This document shows, in pieces, positions 1 through 6,776 of a DNA stretch of 10,842 bases. Both the position numbers and the translations under genes were made by a program. The DNA is from an uncultured Verrucomicrobiota bacterium (GTDB lineage: Bacteria; Verrucomicrobiota; Kiritimatiellia; RFP12; UBA1067), in assembly GCA_945613785.1 (NCBI GenBank), contig CALZAJ010000035.1, positions 1-10,842 on the forward strand. The letters are read 5' to 3'. The notes beneath the pieces are model-generated. The model was not told the DNA's origin and made no database searches. It worked only from the letters and a program-made list of their open reading frames with translations. Positions within the stretch are counted from its first letter, which is position 1. Every line of letters starts with the position of its first letter.

Positions 1-1123
1 GGAGGACGTTGCAGGCCTTGCCGACTTCCTTGAAGAGCGCGCGCAGGTCCGCGGCCGTCGCCGGCGCGAGCGCGCCCGTCTTCGCATACTCGTCGCGCGC
101 CTTCGCGCAGAGCGGCGCGACGGCGACGCTTTCCTCGCGGCGGTAGCCGTGTCCGTTCGGCCCCTGGTCGGAGTTATGCTCGGCGAAGACGCGCATCGCC
201 TTCGCGACCTCGGGATCCTTGTAGAGCTTCGCGAAGGACTCCTCCCACGTCTTCTGCGAATCGAAGTGATCGGGGTCCTTGCACCACTGCGCGACGCCGT
301 AGAGCGCGATCTTGTTCGCCTCGCAGTTCTCCATCGGATTCGCGACGAAGCCCGCGTACGCGCCCTGGTCGAGTCCGTACGTGCGCCCGAGGAGGATCTT
401 GGTGCGGCAGTAGTCGTTCACCGGCCAGTTCCACCAGATGTACGGGGGACGCCGGAAGTTCTCGGTGATCTTCTTCACGTCCGCCGCGTTGATGTCGTGG
501 CAGATCCACGCGCCGGTCCACATGATGTTGACGCGCGGATCGAGCTTCTCGCCGAGCGTCTTCTGGTAGGGGTGTCCCGAACCCCAGTAGACGTTCGGGC
601 ACATGACGAGCGGCGCGCAGTCCCGCTTCTTCTCGAGGAAGTCGGTGACGACGCGGTTGCAGATCTCGGCATGGAACTCCGCGTCGGCTCCGCCGAAGTC
701 GTCGAAGAAGACGGCGAAGGCGCGGAAGCCGGCGTCGTACATCCAGCCGAGCTTGCGGAAGAGCGCCTCGTAGTCCGCCTCGTTCCCCTTCTTGAAGCTG
801 CCGCCGAGGTGGATCGCCCAGGTGAAGAGGATCTTGTTCGCCTTCGCGACCTTGAGGAGCTTCTGGAAGTCGGCCATCTCCGCCGCCGGATAGGGCTCGC
901 GCCACTTGCCGTGGTGGTAGGGATCGTCCTTCGGTCCGTAGATGAAGACGTTCATATCGTTCTCGCCCATGAACTTGAGGAGCGAGAGCCGTCCCTCCGT
1001 TCCCCACGGACGCCCGTAGTAGCCTTCCACCACGCCGCGGAACGGGATCGGCTCCGCCGCCCGGACCGACAGCGGTCCGACCAGCGCGAGCGCCGTCAGC
1101 AGTGCCATCAGATTCGTCTTCAT
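1..1123 (-). CDS. Secreted GH84 beta-N-acetylglucosaminidase (partial, 3' end beyond window)
   Basis: The frame is open from an ATG at 1123-1121 through the left edge (374 codons, no stop). Residues 1-22 look like a Sec signal peptide (MKTNL, hydrophobic core, AxA-like RAA), so the enzyme should be exported. The catalytic domain starts almost at once: FRGVVEGYYGRPW (28-40), FIYGPKDDPYHHGKWREPYP (60-79), TWAIHLGG (101-108), FFDDFGG with the Asp-Asp pair D141-D142, MWTGAWI (201-207), WWNWPVNDY (230-238) and GFVANPMENCEANK (258-271). These are the family 84 signatures; in GH84 the Asp pair drives substrate-assisted removal of terminal beta-GlcNAc. The separate N-terminal alpha/beta domain found before the barrel in NagJ-type enzymes is absent. 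A purine-rich GAGGAGAGGAAG Shine-Dalgarno lies just upstream of the ATG. A role in foraging host glycans such as mucin is plausible, but activity on GlcNAc-modified proteins or wall fragments cannot be excluded. Confidence 0.93.
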   Translation of the reverse strand, partial: MKTNLMALLTALALVGPLSVRAAEPIPFRGVVEGYYGRPWGTEGRLSLLKFMGENDMNVFIYGPKDDPYHHGKWREPYPAAEMADFQKLLKVAKANKILFTWAIHLGGSFKKGNEADYEALFRKLGWMYDAGFRAFAVFFDDFGGADAEFHAEICNRVVTDFLEKKRDCAPLVMCPNVYWGSGHPYQKTLGEKLDPRVNIMWTGAWICHDINAADVKKITENFRRPPYIWWNWPVNDYCRTKILLGRTYGLDQGAYAGFVANPMENCEANKIALYGVAQWCKDPDHFDSQKTWEESFAKLYKDPEVAKAMRVFAEHNSDQGPNGHGYRREESVAVAPLCAKARDEYAKTGALAPATAADLRALFKEVGKACNVL

Positions 1124-1167
1124 TTTCTTCCTCTCCTCTCCTTGTTTTAGGTCTCGGTCTAGGGGTA

Positions 1168-1184
1168 AGGTCTAGACTAGACCT
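1168..1184. promoter_or_regulatory. 17-bp perfect palindrome, candidate operator upstream of the GH84 gene
   Basis: AGGTCTAG-A-CTAGACCT is an 8-bp perfect inverted repeat with a 1-nt centre, in the 83-bp gap between the malic enzyme stop and the GH84 start, centred about 53 nt before the GH84 ATG. Degenerate half-sites follow toward the gene: read on the minus strand, AGACC, TAGACC and AGACC occur in a row. No T-run follows, so it is not an intrinsic terminator. An operator for a dimeric regulator of the glycosidase gene is the simplest reading; the regulator is unknown. Confidence 0.45.
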
Positions 1185-1206
1185 GCCCGACAGATTTTCC
1201 TCGCCC

Positions 1207-2505
1207 TCAGCCCCGCGCCGCGTTGCGGCGCACAAGCTCAGCCTTGTACGCGGCGAGGTCCGCGGGCGGGCACTTCGCGACGCCCGTTTTCACGGCCGCT
1301 TCGGCGACAGCATAGGAAACCTCGACGAAGAGACGACGGTCGAAGGCCTTCGGGATGATGTAGCCGAGACCGAACTCGAGCTTCTCGTCCGGATAGAGCG
1401 CGGCGACTTCAGGCGTCACCGGCTGCTGCGCGAGCGCGGCCAGCGCATGCGCGGCGGCGACCTTCATCTCCTTGTTGATCGTCGTGGCACGAACGTCAAG
1501 CGCGCCGCGGAAGAGATACGGGAAGCCGAGCACGTTGTTGATCTGATTCGGATAGTCGCTGCGCCCCGTAACCATCACGTACTTGCGGCCCGCAAGCGCC
1601 TTCTGCACCTCGGCCGGCGCGATTTCCGGATCAGGATTCGCCATCGCGAAGATCGCCGGGAACTCGGCCATCGTCTTGACGTCATCGCCCGTGAGGACGT
1701 TCGCCGCGGAGACGCCGATGAAGACATCCGCCCCGACGAGCGCTTCCTTGAGCGTCAGCGCCTTCGTGTCGCGCGCATGCTTCGCCTTGAATGGATTAAG
1801 GTCCGTGCGGTCGGTGCGGATCGTGCCCTTCGTGTCGCACATCGTGACGTCCACGACGCCCGCGGCCTTGAGCATGTCGCAGATGCGGATGCCCGCCGCA
1901 CCCGCGCCGTTCATGACGACCTTGAGGTCCTTGAGCTCCTTGCCGGCGAGCTTCGCGTAGTTCATGACGCCGGAAAGCGAGATGACCGCCGTACCCCACT
2001 GGTCATCGTGGAAGACGGGGATGTCAAGCTCGGCATCAAGCGTGTCCTCGATCTCGAAGCAGGCCGGCGAGGCGATGTCCTCGAGATTGACGCCGCCGTA
2101 CTGCGGAGCGAGCATCTTCACGGCCTCGATCACGCGCTTGGGGTCCGTCTTGCCGGTATTCGCGCCGTCCTTGCGGCAGTGATTGAGCGGCACCGGCCAC
2201 GCATCAACGTCGCCGAACGCCTTGAAAAGGACCGCCTTGCCTTCCATCACGGGAATGGACGCCGCCGCGCCCAGATCGCCAAGACCGAGAATGGCCGTAC
2301 CGTCCGAGACGACGGCGACGAGGTTCGGCTTCGCCGTGCAGGCATAGATGTCCTCGGGATTCGCGGCAATCGCCTTCACCGCGTGCGCGACGCCCGGTGT
2401 GTAGGCGAGACAGAGATCTTCCTTCGTCTTGAGTTCACGCGGGAGCTTCACCGCAACCTTGCCGCCCTTGTGGTAGGCCATCACTTCTTCTTTACCGAAT
2501 GCCAT
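1207..2505 (-). CDS. Malic enzyme, short form (oxaloacetate-decarboxylating malate dehydrogenase, NAD or NADP)
   Basis: A 432-residue cytoplasmic enzyme converting malate to pyruvate and CO2 with reduction of NAD(P), linking the TCA cycle to pyruvate. Visible motifs: LAYTPGVA with the catalytic Tyr35; VMEGKAVLFK with Lys90; LEDIASPACFEIE with metal ligands E142-D143; FHDDQWGTA (165-173) with the third acidic metal ligand; the dinucleotide fold NGAGAAGI (199-206); FAMANPDPE (286-294); and RSDYPNQINNVLGFPYLFRG (315-334). Its length fits the short bacterial form with no C-terminal phosphotransacetylase-like domain. Unusual points are Trp170 where most relatives have His (HDDQHGTA), and an expanded loop NHCRKDGANTGKTDP (108-122) where relatives usually have a shorter stretch. 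The ATG at 2505 has no clear Shine-Dalgarno. Met9 has AAAGAAG upstream and is an alternative start, but the longer form fits the family better. NAD versus NADP preference cannot be read with confidence. Confidence 0.95.
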   Translation of the reverse strand: MAFGKEEVMAYHKGGKVAVKLPRELKTKEDLCLAYTPGVAHAVKAIAANPEDIYACTAKPNLVAVVSDGTAILGLGDLGAAASIPVMEGKAVLFKAFGDVDAWPVPLNHCRKDGANTGKTDPKRVIEAVKMLAPQYGGVNLEDIASPACFEIEDTLDAELDIPVFHDDQWGTAVISLSGVMNYAKLAGKELKDLKVVMNGAGAAGIRICDMLKAAGVVDVTMCDTKGTIRTDRTDLNPFKAKHARDTKALTLKEALVGADVFIGVSAANVLTGDDVKTMAEFPAIFAMANPDPEIAPAEVQKALAGRKYVMVTGRSDYPNQINNVLGFPYLFRGALDVRATTINKEMKVAAAHALAALAQQPVTPEVAALYPDEKLEFGLGYIIPKAFDRRLFVEVSYAVAEAAVKTGVAKCPPADLAAYKAELVRRNAARG

Positions 2506-2515
2506 AGCGAGAATT

Positions 2516-2547
2516 GTTTGATTTTTTGATTGTTTAACTGTTTGATT
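2516..2547. repeat. Four-unit 8-bp tandem repeat (consensus GTTTGATT) in the malic enzyme leader
   Basis: Reading on the plus strand, GTTTGATT (2516-2523), TTTTGATT (2524-2531), GTTTAACT (2532-2539) and GTTTGATT (2540-2547) lie head to tail. On the transcribed minus strand this is an A-rich AATCAAAC array ending about 10 nt before the malic enzyme ATG. It sits in a 66-bp gap between the WecA-like gene's stop and malic enzyme, in strong compositional contrast to the GC-rich surroundings. It could be an upstream element, a regulator-binding array, an unstructured A-rich ribosome-loading leader, or a simple slipped-strand repeat. Confidence 0.7.
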
Positions 2548-2571
2548 TGAAATTGGCTGCCTTTCGATGCC

Positions 2572-4473
2572 TTAGCCGCGGATCTCCGTTTCCGAGAAGG
2601 AGAAGAGCGTCACCTTGACGCCGGTCGGCAAGAGGGTCTGCCTGACGATCTCAAGCCATTCGTCCGACACCTGACAGGCAATGACGACGGAATCAATCTT
2701 GTACGCACGGATGATGTCCGGCGCCTGCAGGAGCGTTCCCAGCACGCGGATACCGCCGATGTACTGGCCGCGCAGCAGGATATCGTCATCGAGCAGCCCG
2801 ACGATCATGCGGTTATTGCCCGCGGACGCGCGGATCAGCTCGCGGCGGAACGCACGGTAGCGGAGTCCGCAGCCATAGACCAGGACGCGCGAGACGTCCG
2901 CACGCGACTTGAGCCGCGAACAGGTGATGGCGTAGAAAAGGTCACGGACCGCGCCACGGACCGAACGGACCGTGATCAGCGCGACGAAGCCCGTCATCGC
3001 ATAGGCGAGGGTCATCGCCTTGAAGCCGTCCGTCGAGATCGTCGGGGCGTAGTAGCAGGCGATGGATCCAATGGCCGAGCCGAAGCAGCACGCCAGCAGG
3101 AGACGGACGTAGTTCGAGCTCATCGCGCGCGCCCAGATCGTCCGATAGGTGTTGAAGAAGACCAGGCAGGCGAAGACGGACACCACGCGGAGCGGCAGAC
3201 CGACGCGCAACATCGCCTTGTCGATCGGCAAGCGCAACGCCCACATGCAGAGGAAGAAGACCGCGATCAGCGCAATCACGTCAAAACCGACGTAGAACGG
3301 AATCGCCAGCCGGGCCCAACGACGGCGCGAGGCGGCCTCACGGTTACGGGCGATGGCCTCCAACAGACGCCCCGCGTCAAAGAGCTCGATACGCGACATG
3401 TCCTTGAAGATGACCACCGCCGCAACGGCGACCGCGAACATCCAAAGGCCCGCCGCCCGCGAACGGAGCGAGAGGCCGATGAGCCCAAACGCCACCAGGG
3501 CCGCCGCCATCGTGTAGAGAATCCAGGCCGCCTTGCGCTGGTTGAGTCCGACCGACCGCAGAATGCGGTGGTGCAGATGGTCCGCATCCGCCGTCATCAC
3601 CTTACCATTGCCCGTCTCGCTCTTGTCGCGCCGCCGGATCAAATGACGCACCGACCGACGGAGAATCGCCAGCGCCGTGTCGAAGATCGGCACGCCCATG
3701 GCGAGAAGCGGCACGCCGACGGACACCAGAAACGAGTTCGGCGCCTGCGAAGCCAGCGGCAAGGCCGCGATGATGAAGCCGATGAACATCGAGCCGCAGT
3801 CGCCGAGGAAGACGCTCGCCGGATGGTAGTTGTACCGGAGAAAGCCCACCAGACCTCCCGCAAAGGCGAAGTAGAACAGCGCCTGCTGCGGATTCTCGAC
3901 CAGGAACAGCGTGCCCGCCATGCCGATGGTCGCAATCAGCGCCAGCCCCGAAGCGAGCCCGTCCAGTCCGTCAATCAGGTTGAACGCATTCACCGCCCCC
4001 GTGATCCAGAACACGGTCATCAGACAGTCCAGCCACGCCGGCAGATTCGGCCAAAGCTGACGGAACCCAAGGCCCGCCCAGGACCAGACCAACACGGCCA
4101 CGACCAACTGCCCCGCCAGCTTCACCTTCGGCGACAGACCGAACTTGTCGTCCGCCAGACCTAACAGCGAAATGCCGACGCCCAGCAACGCCAGCTTCCA
4201 GAACATCATGTCCGTGATGCCGTCGCCCTGCAGCGGCGGACGCTCCGCGACCGTCACGAAAATGGAATAGGAGACCAGCACGCCGAGCATCAGCGCCAGA
4301 CCGCCGCCACGCGGAATCGGCACCTTGTTGATACGCCGCGGATCCGGCTTGTCGACCATGCCGAGCGCACGGTTCATCTCGCGCACGAGCGGCGTCAGGA
4401 TCAGCGTCAGTAACCACGCCCCGGAAAACGCAATCAGATACGGAACGGCCTTGCTTAAAAGCAGCTGAATCAT
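2572..4473 (-). CDS. WecA/TagO-type polyprenyl-phosphate sugar-1-phosphate transferase fused to a FlaA1-like membrane and Rossmann module
   Basis: A 633-residue multi-pass membrane protein. Residues 1 to about 355 are a MraY/WecA-family transferase, which moves a sugar-1-phosphate (typically GlcNAc-1-P) from UDP-sugar to undecaprenyl phosphate to start a surface glycan. Motifs: DKPDPRRINKVPIPRGGG (41-58), LADDKFGLSP (106-115, Asp pair), NAFNLIDGLDGLASG (162-176), FLGDCGSMFIGF (222-233) and the cytoplasmic DADHLHHRIL (296-305). After a short linker, residues 385-510 hold a second hydrophobic block with FNTYRTIWARA (439-449), as in the N-terminal part of FlaA1/WbaP proteins. Residues 528-625 form a Rossmann-like domain: VLVYGCG (530-536), IVGLLDDD (557-564), GGIRVLGT (573-580). 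The epimerase/dehydratase domain of FlaA1 and the transferase domain of WbaP are both absent, so the C-terminal module is probably regulatory or for partner binding. The start overlaps the exosortase stop by 4 bp (ATGA), implying translational coupling. Confidence 0.93.
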   Translation of the reverse strand: MIQLLLSKAVPYLIAFSGAWLLTLILTPLVREMNRALGMVDKPDPRRINKVPIPRGGGLALMLGVLVSYSIFVTVAERPPLQGDGITDMMFWKLALLGVGISLLGLADDKFGLSPKVKLAGQLVVAVLVWSWAGLGFRQLWPNLPAWLDCLMTVFWITGAVNAFNLIDGLDGLASGLALIATIGMAGTLFLVENPQQALFYFAFAGGLVGFLRYNYHPASVFLGDCGSMFIGFIIAALPLASQAPNSFLVSVGVPLLAMGVPIFDTALAILRRSVRHLIRRRDKSETGNGKVMTADADHLHHRILRSVGLNQRKAAWILYTMAAALVAFGLIGLSLRSRAAGLWMFAVAVAAVVIFKDMSRIELFDAGRLLEAIARNREAASRRRWARLAIPFYVGFDVIALIAVFFLCMWALRLPIDKAMLRVGLPLRVVSVFACLVFFNTYRTIWARAMSSNYVRLLLACCFGSAIGSIACYYAPTISTDGFKAMTLAYAMTGFVALITVRSVRGAVRDLFYAITCSRLKSRADVSRVLVYGCGLRYRAFRRELIRASAGNNRMIVGLLDDDILLRGQYIGGIRVLGTLLQAPDIIRAYKIDSVVIACQVSDEWLEIVRQTLLPTGVKVTLFSFSETEIRG

Positions 4474-5972
4474 TTACACACCCCTTCCAGCGCCTTCACG
4501 ACTTCAGTCATCGAGGCATCATCCGCACGCCCCGCATGAACCGTCACCATCACCCAGCGGTCGATGCGGTTCAGCACGGAACGATCCCAGACGTCGCGCA
4601 GAATGCGACGGACATGGGAGGCCGTATGGAAGCCCTCCTGATTGAAGAACGTGTAGGCGAAGCCCTGCGTCTGGGTATCCTTGACCAGCGTGATGAACCG
4701 CCAATCGATCCCATTGACCGTCACCGTCCGCGGCGACGTCATTTGGAAGCCCTGGGACGGCAGACAGAGCTCGGGACGATGGATCGAGCTCTTGCTCATG
4801 CCGCCGATCACCACCGACGCCAGGAACCAGTCCCCGTTGTCCGCCGCATAATGTCCCTTCGCAATCTGAGTGTCCTTCGGCAACACCTGCAGCTCCGCCT
4901 CGGTCGGACCAATCTCCGTCCGTTGATAGCCCTCGACGTCACACAACGCCACCCGCGGCGCCTCCGCCAACGTCACGTTCGGCGTCTGCGCCTGGAAAAC
5001 CATCGCCGGCACCACCAGAAGAAACGCGAGAGCCGGAACGAGAAGAGTCCGGGAAGGCTTGGGCTCCCGATCGCTTGAGTGACTGATCGGATCGGAATCA
5101 GACACGCGGACGGGCGCGCCTTTCCCCCAATTCTCCCAGGCCCGCTTGATGAGCTCGCCGGTCACGACCATGAGGGAGATGGCGACCACGAAGACAATGT
5201 AGCCCGAGTAATCGTGGTAGAACCCCATCGCAAAGTCCTTGGACGCGTAATTGGCCACCAGACAGATCGTCAGGATGCGCGTCACGTTGCCCAGAATCGC
5301 CAACGGCACCGAGGAGGCAAAGAGAAGACCCCGACGAAGCCAGGTCGGCTGCGAGAAATAACCGTAACCCGCGGACAACGCCATCAAAGCAAAGATCGAC
5401 CGCAATCCGCTGCAGGGCTCCGCCACGTCAATCTTGAACGAACCGTCCGCCGCACCCAGCATTGAACCGACACGGACCACTTCCGCCCCGCAGCCGTTCA
5501 GCACGACTTCGGCCGTCGCCGTCGCAAAAAGACGCAGATGCACCGTGATGACGTCGAGGAACGTCGCCAACGGAATGCAGAACAACAGAAATGCCGCCGG
5601 GAACAACACCTGCTGCGCCGTCTTGCGCCCGAAGAACGCCCAAGGCAAGGTGATCAGCAATCCCACGAACGCAACAATCTCAAGACGCAACTGGATGCCG
5701 CGCGTCCCCAGGAAGCCCAGCGCCAGAAACGGCAAGGTCAGGAGCAGCCCAAGAAACGACGGACGACCCAAGGACTCCTTCAGCTTCTGGCGCTCCGTCC
5801 ACACCACGTAAAGCGAGAACAACGGCACGTACCAGGCGAACGACATGTCCTCTGCCGGCGAACGAAACGCGTTCGGGGCATGGTCAAACAGCATCTTCTG
5901 GAAACCCCAAACCATGGCGACACCCAGTGCCGCCAAAAGACCGATTCGTTTCTGGAGATTCCCTAACTGCAT
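4470..5972 (-). CDS. Exosortase-EpsI fusion (EpsH family transpeptidase-like membrane protease with C-terminal EpsI domain)
   Basis: Residues 1-280 form an eight-helix-type exosortase, the inner-membrane enzyme thought to cleave PEP-CTERM-like sorting signals and hand proteins to the exopolysaccharide-linked surface route. The predicted catalytic triad is present: Cys187 in AEPCSGLRSI (184-193), Arg232 in GNVTRI (228-233) and His253 in FYHDYSGY (251-258). A polar linker (about 283-308) and one further membrane helix (309-326) lead to a periplasmic EpsI domain, about 335-500, with the hallmark SSIHRPELCLPSQGF (395-409). EpsI is often a separate gene beside the exosortase; here it is fused. The neighbouring sugar-phosphate transferase fits the known pairing of exosortases with polysaccharide genes. 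No protein in this window ends in an obvious PEP-CTERM signal, so substrates lie elsewhere. The ATG has no Shine-Dalgarno and sits just after an extended -10. Confidence 0.94.
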   Translation of the reverse strand: MQLGNLQKRIGLLAALGVAMVWGFQKMLFDHAPNAFRSPAEDMSFAWYVPLFSLYVVWTERQKLKESLGRPSFLGLLLTLPFLALGFLGTRGIQLRLEIVAFVGLLITLPWAFFGRKTAQQVLFPAAFLLFCIPLATFLDVITVHLRLFATATAEVVLNGCGAEVVRVGSMLGAADGSFKIDVAEPCSGLRSIFALMALSAGYGYFSQPTWLRRGLLFASSVPLAILGNVTRILTICLVANYASKDFAMGFYHDYSGYIVFVVAISLMVVTGELIKRAWENWGKGAPVRVSDSDPISHSSDREPKPSRTLLVPALAFLLVVPAMVFQAQTPNVTLAEAPRVALCDVEGYQRTEIGPTEAELQVLPKDTQIAKGHYAADNGDWFLASVVIGGMSKSSIHRPELCLPSQGFQMTSPRTVTVNGIDWRFITLVKDTQTQGFAYTFFNQEGFHTASHVRRILRDVWDRSVLNRIDRWVMVTVHAGRADDASMTEVVKALEGVCK

Positions 5973-5984
5973 TGTAGGTTAATC

Positions 5985-5993
5985 ATTATACCA
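5985..5993 (-). promoter_or_regulatory. Extended -10 promoter of the exosortase-EpsI / WecA-like unit
   Basis: On the minus strand TGGTATAAT is a perfect extended -10 (TGnTATAAT). Its last base is 12 nt from the ATG at 5972, so transcription would start about 5-7 nt before the start codon. No -35 match lies at the usual distance, as is common for extended -10 promoters. The short leader (GATTAACCTACA region) contains no Shine-Dalgarno sequence. Confidence 0.7.
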
Positions 5994-6037
5994 TAAAGCA
6001 GGGGAAAACTCACGGCTTGCCAAGGCAAAATGACAAA

Positions 6038-6067
6038 CAAAAAAACTCGACCGAAGTCGAGCTTTTT
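6038..6067 (-). terminator. Rho-independent terminator after tRNA-Tyr (UUCG loop, possibly bidirectional)
   Basis: On the minus strand CTCGAC-TTCG-GTCGAG (6061-6046) forms a 6-bp stem with a stable UUCG tetraloop, extended by A:T pairs, followed by a run of T residues (6045-6038). An A-run precedes the stem, so the plus strand also shows a stem followed by CTTTTT (6062-6067). It lies directly after the tRNA 3' end and separates it from the exosortase promoter. Confidence 0.9.
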
Positions 6068-6069
6068 AA

Positions 6070-6155
6070 TGGTTGTGGGAAGTGGATTCGAACCACTGAA
6101 GGCGTTAGCCAGCAGATTTACAGTCTGCCCTCGTTGACCGCTTGAGTATCCCACA
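6070..6155 (-). tRNA. tRNA-Tyr (anticodon GTA), CCA encoded
   Basis: The minus strand folds as a class II tRNA. The acceptor arm is TGTGGGA/TCCCACA (6155-6149 with 6080-6074), followed by discriminator A and a genomically encoded CCA. The D stem is CTC/GAG. The anticodon stem GCAGA/TCTGC encloses loop CTGTAAA, with anticodon GTA at 6121-6119. The long variable arm has a GGC/GCC stem, and the T arm is AGTGG/CCACT with loop TTCGAAT. The GTA anticodon and long variable arm are those of bacterial tRNA-Tyr. It has its own promoter upstream and a terminator downstream, so it is a stand-alone unit between the aryl-polyene-like operon and the exosortase genes. Confidence 0.97.
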
Positions 6156-6171
6156 GTCACGAATGGCGCAT

Positions 6172-6201
6172 AGTATATCAAAAGACCGTGAACGCCGTCA
6201 A
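6172..6201 (-). promoter_or_regulatory. Promoter of tRNA-Tyr
   Basis: On the minus strand a -35 TTGACG (6201-6196) is followed, after 18 nt, by -10 TATACT (6177-6172), preceded by TGA so that the extended -10 form TGATATACT is also present. Transcription would start near 6165, about 10 nt before the mature tRNA 5' end. It is the only promoter here with a recognisable -35. Confidence 0.8.
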
Positions 6202-6215
6202 TGGTGATTTTAAAA

Positions 6216-6776
6216 TTATTTTAGTAACCCCGCCGATCCTGACGGGAGATCTGTCAACCGAACTTCTATCGTCGTTTTGTCCGGAAACGTCGCCTTCATA
6301 AGAAGATTGGTCGAGTCCCCTTCTATCTCCACACGTTCGAGCACTTTCTTCAGCGTGAAGACCTTGGGACGCGAAAGGACGAAGAAACGTCCGTCCTCCT
6401 CCTTGTAGAGCGAATCGAAGGCCTTGAAGTAGCCCGAGAAGTCCCCCGCCTGGGCCTCAGCAAAGTTTGAAAAGCCCGGCAAGTCCTTCAGCGGCCTGGA
6501 AACGACCTCGTCCTCATTCGAGTAGACGTATTCCTTCTGCGTCGCGAAAAAGAGCGTGTCGAACGGATCCGTCGTCCGCCAGGAGAAATCAACACCGGGG
6601 CGGACGCAGTAGTCGCCGGACGAAACAAACTTCTCACCCGTCGGCAGCGTCTTGGTCTGCACGAAGACGCCCCTAACCTCGTTGGTCGGGACGAGACGCG
6701 TCTTCAGCGTGTCGGGGACTTCGGCCACAAAACCCGTGGCCGCCGCAATCAGAACGCCAAGATACCCGAAGAGCAT
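6216..6776 (-). CDS. LolA-like outer-membrane lipoprotein carrier family protein (ApeL-type)
   Basis: A 186-residue protein with a short hydrophobic N-terminus (1-18), probably a signal peptide, giving a periplasmic product. Residues 36-72 show the LolA-like pattern: GVFVQTKTLPTGEKFVSSGD followed by a Trp-containing strand and TTDPF. The remainder is predicted beta-rich with a lysine-rich segment, KVFTLKKVLERVEIEG (138-153), and no recognised catalytic motif. LolA carries lipids or lipoproteins across the periplasm; LolA-like members (ApeL) are regular parts of aryl-polyene clusters and are thought to help move the lipid product outward. The gene overlaps the end of the upstream fusion gene by 28 bp, with a strong Shine-Dalgarno (GGGAGGGGAAGG) before its ATG, so it belongs to the same operon. 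It seems to be the last gene, since only the tRNA follows; no intrinsic terminator is visible between them. Confidence 0.82.
   Translation of the reverse strand: MLFGYLGVLIAAATGFVAEVPDTLKTRLVPTNEVRGVFVQTKTLPTGEKFVSSGDYCVRPGVDFSWRTTDPFDTLFFATQKEYVYSNEDEVVSRPLKDLPGFSNFAEAQAGDFSGYFKAFDSLYKEEDGRFFVLSRPKVFTLKKVLERVEIEGDSTNLLMKATFPDKTTIEVRLTDLPSGSAGLLK

Noticed and set aside
174..1235. Minus-strand frame of 353 codons over the GH84 region, and a plus-strand frame at 149-1150
   Set aside because: Both are out of frame with the GH84 motifs and give Arg/Gly-rich low-complexity protein; the true frame starts at 1123 and runs off the edge.
1102..2529. Long plus-strand frame of 475 codons opposite malic enzyme
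   Set aside because: It is the antisense of a clear malic enzyme gene. The product is Arg/Asp/Glu/Val/Leu-rich without any family motif, as expected from the complement of GC-biased codons.
5963..6181. Minus-strand frame of 72 codons across the tRNA-Tyr region
   Set aside because: It runs through a complete tRNA and its terminator, so it is not a protein gene.
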